64,000 bases of DNA, from assembly GCA_009767595.1 (NCBI GenBank), contig VSDK01015536.1, positions 120,265-184,264 on the forward strand, written 5' to 3'. The notes below the pieces were generated by a model. It made no database searches. It worked only from the letters and a program-made list of their open reading frames with translations, and was not told where the DNA came from. Origin of the DNA: Symbiodinium kawagutii (taxonomy: Eukaryota > Sar > Dinophyceae > Suessiales > Symbiodiniaceae). Below are positions 13,286 through 24,235 of the stretch, piece after piece. Within the stretch, counting starts at the first letter, position 1, and each line of letters starts with the position of its first letter. A program made the translations under genes and the position numbers.

Positions 13286-14241
13286 AATGTAGTTACTTAA
13301 ATCCTGGTATCAACCTCTCAAGTCTTGACAAGACTTCAAAAACAAGATCACTGCCATCAGGCAGCTGGTCCGAATATGTCTGTATAGCTCTAAGAGGGCT
13401 CTGGTGCATGCAAGTGCATCAGGATTGGAGCATTTACATGAAAGGTAATTCAACAGACTTTCTTAACAAATGGGATCTTCAGGAAGTTTTGTATGTTTTT
13501 TTGTACTAATAATGCAGCCTAACTTAACGGATCAGGAAATGTGAGGAATCCTCAATCCTCATCCAGAATTGAGCTGTTGCGAACTGCCCATGATCACACC
13601 CAAGGGCTGGGAATGCGTTTTCGGCTGGGCAACCATCATTGGGTGGCACGGCTTGAGTGGCCACGCGCATCCCGGGTCTGCCAGCAAATAATGCTCAATG
13701 TGTTTTCAAAGAATCGGCAACTTGAGCAAATATGCAAGTACATACGGCCTCATGGTATATGTGCTCATCCACGTCTACACTTTTTGTGAATACAACATTG
13801 AACCTGAATGGGTTGCATCCCCGCCCAAACGTTTTGATTAACCAAACACACACACACATAAAGTTGATCAGAAGTGGTATTGACGTGTACCCGCATTGAC
13901 TTCTTCATGCCAAACACTTCAGGTTTAATTTCCCAGCCGATCAATGTGCCACCCAAGAACCAAACATGCTAAGCCTTTCATGGCCATTTGGGTATGCGCC
14001 GAAACAGTGATACCCCCAAAATCAACGATTTCTTGGCAAAAATACCATGTAATGATCATTTTAGCAAAATCAATGATTTCTTAGCAAAATCTTATTAAAA
14101 TACCAAAAAACAATAAGATGATCATTTTTTGCTGGGGCCCATTGGCTACTACCGTCCTCGGCACCCAGCCATCGGGCCACCAATCATGGCGTGGTGCATC
14201 GGCCCCACCAGCTCGGCCCCACCCTGCGGCAGCACGAGCGC

Positions 14242-14305
14242 CTGTGGGGTCGGGGTAATCCACGTCCCAAAACAGGAGCTTTCCGTCCTGCGCACAGCTC
14301 ACCAC
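14242..14305 (-). CDS. WD40 gene exon 23
   Basis: The acceptor CTGTGCAG|G is preceded by a pyrimidine-rich stretch, then VVSCAQDGKLLFWDVDYPDP, with the clear WD40 signature C-x-Q-D-G-K-L-L-F-W-D. The donor is taken as ACAG|GCGCTC (GC type) because it gives the phase required by exon 24. The frame stays open to about 14140, so a longer exon is possible. Confidence 0.82.
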
Positions 14306-14423
14306 CTGCACAGGGGAGAGCTGCCTGGCTAAGCCGCCCAAAGGGCGCCTGGTGGCGCCCCAGGCAACACGATCCAGGCTTAGTATCACGACTCAGAGGC
14401 TGACTTTGGAAGTGATTTTTGAT

Positions 14424-14425
14424 GG

Positions 14426-14479
<54 letters not shown>
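14424..14479. repeat. (GAT)n microsatellite
   Basis: An almost pure GAT run of about 18 units, in intron 22 close to exon 23. Confidence 0.95.
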
Positions 14480-15417
14480 CTCATTACTCAGTACTCTTAA
14501 GGACGACATGATTCGGATGAAGAAACTTTCAGAACTGGGTTGGTCGGAAAATCCACGTTGGAAACTCTTGTAACCATCAAGACTTATCATCTGAAGGGGT
14601 TTATTGGAGATTTTCCGATTTTCCCATCAAGTTCTGGGAACGCATCATTGCTTTGGACTTGACGTGGGAGGATCTGGTGGCTTTTTCGGCACATTCAGGG
14701 ATGCTTTGGCAGAATGGCAGAAAGCGGGAAGCGCCAACTACTGTTGGATGTGTTACCCTCACCTGACATCCTGTCACACAGAAAAATCAACGTCGAGAAT
14801 AGTCGCCTGACCAAAGATCCATATGACTTAACATCACCCCATTGTTTCGAGCTAAATGGCTGGTGAGTCACTTTCAAATCCTGGAGCTGCCTCCAAGTTA
14901 TGGAAGAAGAGACAAAGACGTGAAGTTGCTACATGTTTGATGTTTGCCCTGCCCGGTTCCAAGAAGACTAACATTGAAGCTGAAACCCCCAGCTTCACGT
15001 TTGAAGCTACCCACACAAAATCGTCCCAGTTTGCAACTGGTAGCTAACCATGATCATAGGGGGTCAGAAGGACTTATAGGGTTTACTACCATGGCTATTG
15101 AAGCTATTGCCCATTTATAATTCCAGCTGCACATCTATGGAGCAACATGAATAAAACATGGCTGGCTTCCTCCTAAAACTGATGGTAGTAACTGATGGTC
15201 CCCAAGCTCACAGGTACCTAGAAGGCAAAGCTGGGCTGTCTGGTAAATCAAAGCAGACCATCATGAACAATCACAAGCCTTGAACAAAAATAAGCATCAT
15301 CAATTCATCGGCCATCATCACCATCAATAACTAGAGACCATCATTGCCCATCACAAGCCATTCCATTGCCAGGTTGATCCTGCTTCGCCCTGCTTCGCCC
15401 TCCAAACTTGGCCCGGC

Positions 15418-15469
15418 CTCGTTGTCATGATCCTTCCGCTGGGAAATGCTGGTGATGTTGCCACCCATC
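15418..15469 (-). CDS. WD40 gene exon 22
   Basis: Acceptor CCACAG|G, then MGGNITSISQRKDHDNE, then a GC donor (GCCGGG). It joins exon 23 to give the common blade pattern 'T-S-x-S-Q-R ... E-V-V-S-C-x-Q-D-G'. One nucleotide in, phase 0 out. Confidence 0.78.
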
Positions 15470-15510
15470 CTGTGGCCCAACTGTCAAGGACTAGATCCAC
15501 GGTAGTGCAT

Positions 15511-15623
15511 GGCGGTTTCTCAGATCAAGGGACCCCCCAAAATTCATCAAAATGCGTGATTTGTTACTAGAAATAGCTCAGAAAGGATGATTTAGGGGCA
15601 CCCCTTTGACTTGAGAAACACCC
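15511..15623. mobile_element. R4 inverted-repeat element
   Basis: Left end GGTTTCTCAGATCAAGGGAC and right end GGGGCACCCCTTTGACTTGA followed by GAAACACCC form an imperfect terminal inverted repeat. It abuts an R3 element on its right. Confidence 0.65.
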
Positions 15624-15629
15624 ACATAA

Positions 15630-15737
15630 TACCCTCTGGTGATCTAACATGGCTGGGTGGATAGTGATGCACGTAGATCACCTACCTAGCAGGGGAACAA
15701 TGATTTTCGAGCCAGCTATGTCAAATCACCAGAGTGT
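15630..15737. mobile_element. R3 inverted-repeat element
   Basis: Terminal inverted repeat ACCCTCTGGTGAT / ATCACCAGAGTGT, about 108 bp, non-coding. The interior diverges from the other R3 copies, so this is an old or separate subfamily. Confidence 0.6.
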
Positions 15738-16737
15738 AAACCAGCTGTTTTGGGATTGAAAACACCAACCATCTTGAAACCTCGGTGTGGCCTATCGCTA
15801 ACAGATATCCAGTGGTCGTTGATAATCAGACCCTAGCTAAATACCCCTAATTAGATTGTCAAACATTATCAAACCGACAATCCCCGTGAGGTCCCATGGC
15901 GATTCTACACTGTGGATGGATGGCGCGCTGAGCTGAGGTTGATGATTTTCCTGGCACAGTCTATCTGGGTTATCCTTGTACCCGTGCAGTTTCGACCATC
16001 GCAGGATAGCGTTGACGGGATTTCTTCAATACCTTAGAACAAATTTCGCATGTTGGATTGGATTTAAAAAAAACTAGTTGCGTTGGTTTCCAGGCTGACA
16101 TCTCTAAATTGAAGGGTCCATCTCGTTCATGATACCCAATGTGACAAGCATCCCACTAGGAGTTGAAACCCTCTGCATTGCTGCTTGCTTCAAGCCTACC
16201 CCAAACGCTTGCAAAGGACCTAGTAGTTTCCAAAGGCAATTGAGGATTGGTCCAATCTGGCCACTGAATACGTATGCCCATTGTAGGTGGTGGCCATCAA
16301 AGCACAAAACCCATCGCAAACCCATAGTTGCTCATCCAAAATGGGCACTTGCGATGTTCAGAACTGGGATATAGAGATAAACAGTGTTCTAATGCGTTCC
16401 GTATTTCCCTTTTATCACTCCCATAGTATAGTCTTTATCCCACTAAAACATTCCCTCAGAGTGTCCCAATCACCGCAGTTTGATAGGAGGTGCTAAGAAC
16501 TCGCTTTAGCATCTTGCCAATGCATTGGATATTTCAATATCCATTTGGTAATGACAAAGGGCGTACATTAGCACCGTATACAAATGCATATTAAATGTGT
16601 AGGTGCGCATTTCTATCAAACTGTTTTTTTGTCACACAAAATTGGTATGGATTTGTGACACAGGTTTGTAGACTGGATTATCATATCATATACATATCTT
16701 TGGGTGTGTTACATCCAGCCTTAGATTCGTACAGTTT

Positions 16738-16850
16738 TGGTGGTTTCTTAAAATGGGGGGAGGGGGGGCAAATCATCAAAATTTCATCATGTTCAGCACT
16801 GAATCACCCATTTTGATCATTTTGGGGGGTACGTCCCATAATTAAGAATC
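16738..16850. mobile_element. R4 inverted-repeat element, diverged
   Basis: Starts GGTGGTTTCTTAAAATGGGG and ends in a TTTTGGGGGGTACGTCCC-type arm with an AATTAAGAATC tail. The centre is self-complementary (CAAAATTTCATCATG against CATTTTGATCATTTTG). Confidence 0.5.
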
Positions 16851-16962
16851 ATTTGTTGTAATAATCCATCCAATTCTTAATCATATTTAGCACTAATCCG
16901 AAATAATCCATCCATATCTACATCATTTTTAGTACCAAACCAGTTTCCAGTAGCCCCGAACT

Positions 16963-17080
16963 GGGTGTGGGTCAAAAACCTGTACCCCTGGTTCCCCCAT
17001 CATTTACCATTGTTTTACCTGTAGCCTTGTTGGTCATCATCCACCATGAAATTGGTTGGTTACTATTGACCCATGGCCAT
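16963..17080 (+). mobile_element. R1 inverted-repeat element (copy A)
   Basis: Starts GTGTGGGTCAAAAACCTGTA and ends TATTGACCCATGGCCAT. The interior holds the family words CCCCTGGTTCCCCCATCAT, ACCATTGTTTT, GTTGGTCATCATCCACCA. It lies 34 bp past the donor of exon 21. The closest relative in the window is the copy at 63171, as both share the 'CCTGTAGCCTTGTTGG' interior. Confidence 0.8.
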
Positions 17081-17113
17081 CTGTGTGCATATCTACTAGG
17101 CCAGCCGAGGCGC

Positions 17114-17151
17114 GAGGTATGTTGGACCAAAGCTTTGTTCTGTTTGAGATC
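17114..17151 (-). CDS. WD40 gene exon 21
   Basis: Acceptor CACTGAG|G, then DLKQNKALVQHT, then a GC donor (GCGCCT). Joined to exon 20 it gives the blade end V-V-T-Y-D-L-K, where the D replaces the usual W-D position. It is 38 nt long, phase 0 in and 2 out. Confidence 0.78.
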
Positions 17152-17225
17152 CTCAGTGGCGCTGTCAGGCCAGCTGGTGAGGCATGCTGGTGGTGCGAAC
17201 AGCCACCCCTGTGAAATGGTTGGTT

Positions 17226-17327
17226 ACGAGTAGTAGTTCATACTTATTATGAAAGATATTAGTCAAGCAACTATTTATTGGTAGTTACAAGAGAAAATAA
17301 AGATGCTCAAAACCACCAGCCAGTTGA
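17226..17327. mobile_element. R2 inverted-repeat element, decayed left end
   Basis: Right end AAAACCACCAGCCAGTTG and interior TATTAGTCAAGCAACTATTT match the R2 family. The left end is degraded. It lies 75 bp upstream of exon 21's acceptor. Confidence 0.6.
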
Positions 17328-18590
17328 AATATGGTGAAACCATCTCTAAGCATGGTGCAACCGGGTGAAACGACGACATTCCCAGCATAGCTAGCACTTT
17401 TCCATGACATGATCATTTTCCACATGCTGGGATGTTTTGATTAATTAATTTTCAACATGTTGGAAATGATCAGTACCCCTGAATCAACTGTCATCATTTT
17501 CCACATCTTGGGGAGTCGAGTCGCCCGGCAAAGGAGCCGCTGCGTCGTCGGCAACATCTCCACATCATCATAATAGCGAATCTTATGGTAGATAATGATC
17601 GTTGATGATCAACCGTTCTGAGTTGAGTATTCCTGTAGCCTTGCAGGATACACCTGCTGGATTTCAGCAAGCACTTCACTCACCGTAGGAGTCTGTGAAA
17701 CTGCTTAGCCACAAGATTTGGCTCCGGCCAGCTGCAGTATCTACGGGGACTGACCGGTCGGATCCTAACGAGCTTCCGAAACTGACGAGTCAACACCTAC
17801 TCTGCAACGCCGTACTGTACTCGCCTTCGCCTCTGGGATCAACTCTGACGATGGAAACGGTGGGGGAAACATTTTTTGTTTGCGCAAATGTTGGCGGATA
17901 CAGCGATTCCCTTGCCTTGAAAGTTCCCCTTAGCCTTAGCCCTTAACCTCACTGCAGTTCCGAAAATTGAGAAGGATTTTGAGGAATATGCTGGCCCTCG
18001 GCAATTTCCGTCCTTAGCTCTTTGGATCTACTTTTTTTTTAATTTTTTTCCGCGAGGCATGAGCTGCTCACCCAACGCCAACCCGTGAAGAAAGATTAAC
18101 GGATGCCAAGGCTGAGGCAACGCAGTGCGCAACACTCTACACAAAAGGACCACCATGAACCTAGATCTGCAGCAATTTCCGTGGTAAGCCCTTTTCTACA
18201 TAAGCCACACACCATGTTTTGTTGCATCTCGAAGTTGATGTGTGAAATGCGAAAGCTCTGCGTCAAATGCGATCATTTTTCTATGGCATGACTTAGAATT
18301 ATCAACCCCGCTGGAATCCACAGCTTGCTTTCAACAAACAATTTCCATGTGAGGTGACAAATTGTTTGGTGAGTTGTTCTCTCACGGTACTGGTCGGCAA
18401 TGAGCCCAGTCTCTCTCAACATGAGAGGAATGAGCGAGAAGGTGAGTTGTTATCTTGTAGTGTTCAAAGCAGGGAAAGTGATGGCAAAGAGTAGGGGATC
18501 ACAAGCAGCAATAACCTCTTACTTAGACTGGTTCTGTTAATTGATACTCCCCAGAAAATACCCTCGATGTTGGCAATAGAACATCCATCG

Positions 18591-18692
18591 CTGGTCGGTG
18601 GTTTCAACCCCTATGGATAATATATTAATCGACAAACCATTTGTTCATAATTACTAGGATAAATGAACATGCCAATCAAATAACCAACCAGT
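18591..18692. mobile_element. R2 inverted-repeat element
   Basis: Left end CTGGTCGGTGGTTTCAACCC and right end AATAACCAACCAG. The interior has the family word AACCATTTGTTCATAATTAC. About 102 bp, non-coding, in intron 20. Confidence 0.7.
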
Positions 18693-18976
18693 AGTAGTTG
18701 AACCCTGTATCCTGGGTTACCCTATCATGAATCATTGTAGCCATTTTAAATAACATACTGGTAGCTGTGATTGATTTACCATTATTGTTGGTGATTATCC
18801 CCTACGATTAACCATTATTAACCGGCAGATTTGAACCTCCCAGGTTGATTCTCAACCAATGATTGATGCTTCCCCATGATTGCGAATCAATGTCTTTGTA
18901 AGACGTTGATCCAGCGATCCAGGTGAACATCTGCCAGCACAGTAGTCTGGTGCGGATGACTTCTGGGTGGCCAAAC

Positions 18977-19030
18977 GTAGGTGACCACCAACTTGTCCTC
19001 ACTGGTAGAGTGAACCACATGAGGACTCAC
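18977..19030 (-). CDS. WD40 gene exon 20
   Basis: Acceptor GACCAG|G, then VSPHVVHSTSEDKLVVTY, then GT donor (GTTTGG). It is 54 nt, phase 0 on both sides. The H-S-x-S-x-D-K-x-V-x-x-Y pattern is a WD40 strand B-C pair. Confidence 0.82.
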
Positions 19031-19245
19031 CTGGTCAAGACGCAAGACATGGCCAGGTGCTATTCTCGTGTATCCTCTGGGACCCCGGACAATAAAACAT
19101 ATTCTATCATCTATTACCATATCATACAAACAATATATATTCAAATTTATATTTATAAATACTTGAATATAACCGATATCCAGCGATTAAAAATCAACAA
19201 TACATATCATACAAACACACTATATACTTGAAACAAGAAACACTA

Positions 19246-19300
19246 TCAATGTGGTCATGGGTAAAAAACCGTACCCCTGGTGAACATGCCACACAAATGA
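19246..19300 (+). mobile_element. R1 element fragment (copy B)
   Basis: TGTGGTCATGGGTAAAAAAC and CGTACCCCTGG match the left end of R1. The rest is replaced. It lies about 86 bp past the donor of exon 19. Confidence 0.5.
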
Positions 19301-19385
19301 CCACACTAGTCTTTAAGTTATTCATCACATTCCCGGAGTGTAGTATTGTTTTGTTCCCTGTGTCTGCTGGTCCGGCTGATCTCGC

Positions 19386-19434
19386 CTCATCTAAGATGAG
19401 ATCTGCCACAGGCTTCCGATGGTTTTGGAAGGAC
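19386..19434 (-). CDS. WD40 gene exon 19
   Basis: SFQNHRKPVADLILDE between a CTCAG|G acceptor and a GC donor (GCGAGA). The H-R-K-P-V-x-x-L segment is the start of a WD40 blade. The frame stays open upstream to 19469, so an earlier acceptor is possible. Confidence 0.72.
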
Positions 19435-20228
19435 CTGAGTTGCCGCAGGATCCCAGCGTCAGCTGCCAATTCTTACCCATCTGGTTGGTGGTTTCAGCTC
19501 TGGTTTCAACTCGGAAAATATTGAAAATGTAACTGTCCCAAATATTGGGGGAAATGAAAAATGTTACTGTAAGATATCAAAAAACAAAAAAACGACTAGT
19601 CATTTACGATTCAAACCACCTTTCTCAACCATGAGTATTTCACGACAAAAAATGCGGAGATAATAAGATGTGTAGTATAACGCTAATCTTTTTCCCCTGA
19701 AAATTGATGCCACAAAAATGACTCTTCGACTGGCCACATCACTGCGGCACTCCCATCCCCAGCTGGTGAGACAACGATGGCGCTACTCGCCGCTGGCTTG
19801 GACTGTCGACATTGGTTTCCATGGTTGACCAAAGGACGTAGTTCGTCATGGCAAGGTGTCTCGAAATCTCAAATACTCCGTGCATAGTCTAGATTTAGCA
19901 ACCCCAATCCTTTGTGTTGACGAGCCATCCCCGATACAGGTCAAGAATCAACCCAAAATACCATGCCGGGTTGCTATTTCAAAATGCAAGAATGCAAACC
20001 AGGAAAGTCGAGCAAAGCCGTTAGCCCTAGATTCCCTACATGTCCCTCCCAGCGGCCCAACATAGATCCAACAAAGCCACCGGTCGTCCGCAGCGATAGG
20101 GTCTGCTGCCTAGATGTACCCACATATTGGTCATGTAGGCAAATGTTGGCCAATAGACCAGGACGATGGAGAATCTATGATACCAATGATGTCAGCCAAC
20201 TTTTTTCTGAGGAAATATGATCATTTCA

Positions 20229-20299
20229 GTGCTTCTCAAAATAGGGGTACCCCCAGACCGTCCAAAATCATTGATATCGTTTTGGGGTACCCTATACAT
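20229..20299. mobile_element. R4 inverted-repeat element, short copy
   Basis: CTTCTCAAAATAGGGGTACC opposite GTTTTGGGGTACCCTATAC. About 70 bp, adjoining an R3 copy. Confidence 0.55.
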
Positions 20300-20326
20300 T
20301 TGGGGCCAGAGAAGATGGTGTACCCT

Positions 20327-20440
20327 TTGGTATAGTAACCTGTCAATGGAAAATCCACCGTCTATAGCTGATTTCCTAGGGTTTCACTGAAAAAATGTTG
20401 ATTTTCAATTTCCAGGATAGTTTCCCCGAGGGTATCTGAG
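20327..20440. mobile_element. R3 inverted-repeat element
   Basis: GGTATAGTAACCTGTCAATG on the left and TTCCAGGATAGTTTCCCCGA with GGGTATC on the right. The interior CTAGGGTTTCACTGAAAAAA is shared with the 61.8-kb copy. Confidence 0.65.
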
Positions 20441-20937
20441 GAGTATCAAGCTGGGCGTTCCATGCGACAGCATCTCTCGGGATTTTCGGTGCCAAAAACC
20501 TCAGGCGCTCGAGGCGATTGAAGGTTCTGGAGGGAAAACTACTGGTGATCAAACTACTATTATTTTTGTTTTAGCACTATCTCATTACTGTTTTATCAAT
20601 TACCGGGAAAACTACTATTTGTTTTGAATAACAATTAACAAATGATAAACAAATCACAAAGAACCGTCAAACAATGAAAAACATGATAGTGCACAACATG
20701 ACAAAAACGGTTTGAAACATGATCAAGCAAAATAAACAAACAATACACATTACTTTAAAACACATCTACACTGTTGATCCATTGCTAAAACTTTATGTCT
20801 TAGTGGTCTAGTTGATGGTTAGTTCACCCCTCTTAAAAATACTGGTCAAGCAGCCAACCACCAACCATCCCAAATCTTGGGCGAAATACACAAGGATTAA
20901 ACAACACAAGCATTCTTTTCCAGGGGTTATATTAACT

Positions 20938-21041
20938 ACTGGTTGGTGGTTTCAACCCCTCTGAAAAATATTAGTCAATCAACCATGTGTTAATAATTAA
21001 TCTATAGGGAAAATACAAATGTAAACCAAACCACCAACCAG
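20938..21041. mobile_element. R2 inverted-repeat element
   Basis: A complete copy: CTGGTTGGTGGTTTCAACCC on the left and AAACCACCAACCAG on the right. The interior has ATTAGTCAATCAACCATGTG. It is 104 bp, 113 bp past the donor of exon 18. Confidence 0.78.
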
Positions 21042-21153
21042 TGCCAACCAGTAGCAGTTTAACCATTTTTGTTGGTGATCATCCCCTACTATTGTTCGTT
21101 CTTATCCCATAGCCATATATCAATTAATCGAGTCCAAAAACACGAAACATCTC

Positions 21154-21199
21154 CTGCAGTTTGTGGCTGGAAACTGCGTGCTCAGCCCCCATAGCCCAG
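21154..21199 (-). CDS. WD40 gene exon 18
   Basis: GLWGLSTQFPATNC in 46 nt. The segment G-G-G-D / S-G-L-W formed with exon 17 is a standard blade transition. The acceptor is TGGGAG|C and the donor is the only GA type in the model (GAGATG), so its right edge is the least certain part. Confidence 0.6.
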
Positions 21200-22034
21200 C
21201 TCCCAGTGCACCAGTTTCTCGTTGAGCTCGCTGTTGCTAGGATTTACAACGAAGGGAGGGGTGGCTTGACATCGTTACCTGGCACGACATGTTCCCAGTG
21301 TGGTTAGTAATCTTCATTTTGATTACGGATCACATTTCCATCTTGGGATTGGAGCTATCCTACCAGAATGGAGCTACCCGAGTCATCCCCGAATCCCATG
21401 CTGGAATTCGCATTTCATTCATGATGATAGCCTATATGCAGCTGTCAGTATGATCTCAGCAAATCAAATCATGATCAACTCAACAAAGTGTGCCGCAAGT
21501 CTGACGTTTGTCCACACCCCAATGTGAGACAGTGCAAATGGGGGATAAGAAACCGCTTTTGGTCAACTAGTAATGGTCAAGTGTTTGCTAAGAAAAATAC
21601 AAGAAAGCCTTCAGCTGACAGCTTCAGATAAAGCTGAACTTAATTATCAAATTTGATAACCAGAATTGAGTGCTTGAATCTTCTCGAAGCTTATCAACTT
21701 GATCCCAAGTTGATATCTTGATACCAAGTTGATATCTTGATACAGTAGCTTCTTGATGACCCAGTCTCCTGTTTAGTTTATCATTTCTGGTTATCTAGTC
21801 AATTACCAAACTCTGGTTCATTATCAAATCATCTTATTCATTATTCAAATTCATTAATCATCAAACTCTGGCTATCAAACTTATTCAGCTTATCAAACTT
21901 GGCTTCGTTTATCTTATTGATCAATAAACTGATCAAATTGATCAAACTTATCTTAGTTATCAAACTTTTTGATCACTAAACTTATTTCATTACTTCGCTT
22001 AGATGCTTAGTTTATTATATTCATGATCAAATTT

Positions 22035-22150
22035 GGCTGTGGATCAAAACCCCGTACCCCTGGTTCCCTATCATTATCCATCATTTTCCTTATCTTTTGT
22101 TGGTCATTCTCCCATATTATTGGTTGGTTCAGATTGACCCATAGCCATAT
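22035..22150 (+). mobile_element. R1 inverted-repeat element (copy C)
   Basis: GGCTGTGGATCAAAACCCCG at the left and ATTGACCCATAGCCATAT at the right, with the family interior in between. It lies about 300 bp past the donor of exon 17. Confidence 0.78.
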
Positions 22151-22451
22151 TCCGGTTCTAATCTTTTCTGTACCTCCAAGTAGACCAGTCCTTTTGTTCA
22201 ATGAACATGATGTGAAGTTTACAGTCACCGGTACTGATAATTCTACTGATGCTGCTTGATGCTTCCGAATCATGATCTGATGTTTAAGCATAGATGATGA
22301 ATGTTACATAGCGCTTGTGAACGAGTGATCAGTATCAACCATCCAACTTACTGTCAACAATGATGATCCGAATCATGATCTTCTCCAGCCATGGACCATC
22401 CACAGCTCCCCGATTCGACCGACCACCTCCGGGCCCCCCCACGCACCGCGC

Positions 22452-22510
22452 AGTCGCCGCCGCCCGTCACCACGAAGTTGGGCGAGGCGCGGACGCACGT
22501 GACGCCTTGC
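22452..22510 (-). CDS. WD40 gene exon 17
   Basis: Acceptor GGCGAG|G, then QGVTCVRASPNFVVTGGGD, a complete A-B strand pair, then a GC donor (GCGCGG). The GTGCGT five bases further on is an alternative donor but does not give the phase needed by exon 18. GC-rich against an AT-rich intron. Confidence 0.8.
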
Positions 22511-22569
22511 CTCGCCGCTGTTTTCACGGGCAGAAGCCATTTTTGATCAGTGCATTAAACAAGACTATA

Positions 22570-22990
22570 ATCTAGGATTACTATAGTTATCATGATAGAA
22601 ATTACTATAGTTATAGTAATCAATGAACTGATCATAACTAATTATAGTAGTTACTGTGGCAATGATAATAAATATAGTAACAATCACTGATAGTAATGAT
22701 AATAACTATAGTAATTGATTCTGATATCTAAAGTAATTACTATAGCGTATTATAGTGTATTACTATAGTTATGATATCAGCATCTAACAAACGGGTGATG
22801 ATAATAACTATAGTAATTACTGTGGCAATGATAATAACTATAGTAATTACTGATAGTAATGAGAATAACTATAGTAACACTCACTGATAATAATGATAAT
22901 GACTCTAGTAAGGCATTATCAGTAATTGATTTTCTTTATCATCAGAACTAAAGTAATCAGTAGAATGGATTCAACTGGCAAATGGATTAT
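22570..22990. repeat. Degenerate AACTATAGTAAT-word repeat
   Basis: About 420 bp of irregularly repeated, partly palindromic words such as ATAACTATAGTAATTACT and GATAGTAATGATAAT. Likely slippage-grown intron sequence. Confidence 0.8.
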
Positions 22991-23162
22991 CAGTGATAAC
23001 TACCATAAGACGCTCACAGCAAGAGAGCTGCTTTCAGTCACCGAATCTAAATAACAGCTGACTGGAGCCATTACTTAGGAGTTGGAAATGCGGCCACGTA
23101 GCTTCCAGCTGAGCTGATTATGGGGGCCACAACTGTTGCGGCTTTCAGTGTCACCTGGCACC

Positions 23163-23260
23163 AACATTAATTATCATCAATGATGACACTGTCAGACATT
23201 AATTATCATCAATGATGTCATTATCATCAATCCACCAACATTAATTATCATCAATTAATA
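23163..23260. repeat. Three direct copies of ATTAATTATCATCAA
   Basis: The word CATTAATTATCATCAATGAT occurs twice and a shorter form once, within 100 bp. Confidence 0.85.
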
Positions 23261-23346
23261 CTGTTGCTGACCGGTCAGCATTTCTCATCCACCGAACTCC
23301 CAGGGTGACCGTTCGATGCCGGGCTTGCCCAGGTTGCGCATGCCGC

Positions 23347-23420
23347 CTGTGACAGTTCAACTGCCAAAGCTGTTTGCTGGTGCCCTTTTCGGAGGACCAT
23401 GCGCGAATATAGCCATCATC
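23347..23420 (-). CDS. WD40 gene exon 16
   Basis: This is the best-marked acceptor in the gene: a long pyrimidine tract ending CGCCCAG|G. It is followed by DDGYIRAWSSEKG and ends QLWQLNCH. D-G-Y-I-R-A-W is the WD position. The donor is GC type (CACAG|GCGGCA). Confidence 0.88.
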
Positions 23421-24199
23421 CTGGGCGAATACGAAGGAGAGGGGTTGAAGGAGAGGGGTTATCCATGATTTGTGGTGGTGAATGATGGATTGTGATGATT
23501 AGTGATGGGCAATGATGGGTAGTTGCTCGATTTGTTGATGATATTTGTAAGATTTTGTATGACTTGAGTGGAGTGGCAATGGCAGCGAGATGCTGCGAGT
23601 ATTTGCAGGGATTGATCTCACATTTGAACATGAACTACAATTCATGGGAATCCAAACATGACCTGGCCCCTATGAAAGCACTCTGCGGCAAAGTAGTACG
23701 TAGCACGCCAACAAAAACAAAACCAACATTGGTCGGGAACAAAACAATAGGTCCGAACACACGTCGAAACAAATGCCACATGGTTCTGCGTGCCGCATAC
23801 CAAGTAGTTGGCAATGCTGACTGGACACCACATCTTTGCATTTGGATGTGCATCTCCACTTACTGACTGGAAACTAACCATGCTTCTAGGATCATAAGCC
23901 ACCTCATAGGATTTAAAACCATGGCCATTTCACGGTTATAACCCCTTCTGCGCATCCAAGTATCCACCGAAATAGATGGACAATTTCCAGTCACAATCTA
24001 GCCTGGATTGTTTCTGCTGGCTGATTATTCTGTGAAAGTGATCCGCAACAAATGAGCAATTGTAGAACCCGAACCCCGCAATTGATGATGATCACCAAGG
24101 AGTGGTGGGAACTGCTCCTTGTTCAGCATTGTTACGAAATGTTACCAAATGTTATCAGATGTTACCAGCACCCATGAAGCAATGTACATGGCAAGTGAC

Positions 24200-24235
24200 G
24201 TAGGCCGCAAGGATCTCACCATCTCCAGCAAAAAC
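24200..24235 (-). CDS. WD40 gene exon 15
   Basis: A 36-nt exon, VFAGDGEILAAY, with acceptor CCGAG|G and GT donor (GTCACT), phase 0 on both sides. It supplies exactly the strand expected before DDGYIRAW of exon 16. Confidence 0.75.

Larger units (their letters stand above)
11904..14241. other. Intron 23 of the WD40 gene
   Basis: Contains a GAT array (11961-12046), an AT-rich low-complexity part (12590-12840) and one R4 inverted-repeat element (13188-13285). A GC-rich island at 13560-13690 does not read as a fitting exon. Confidence 0.5.
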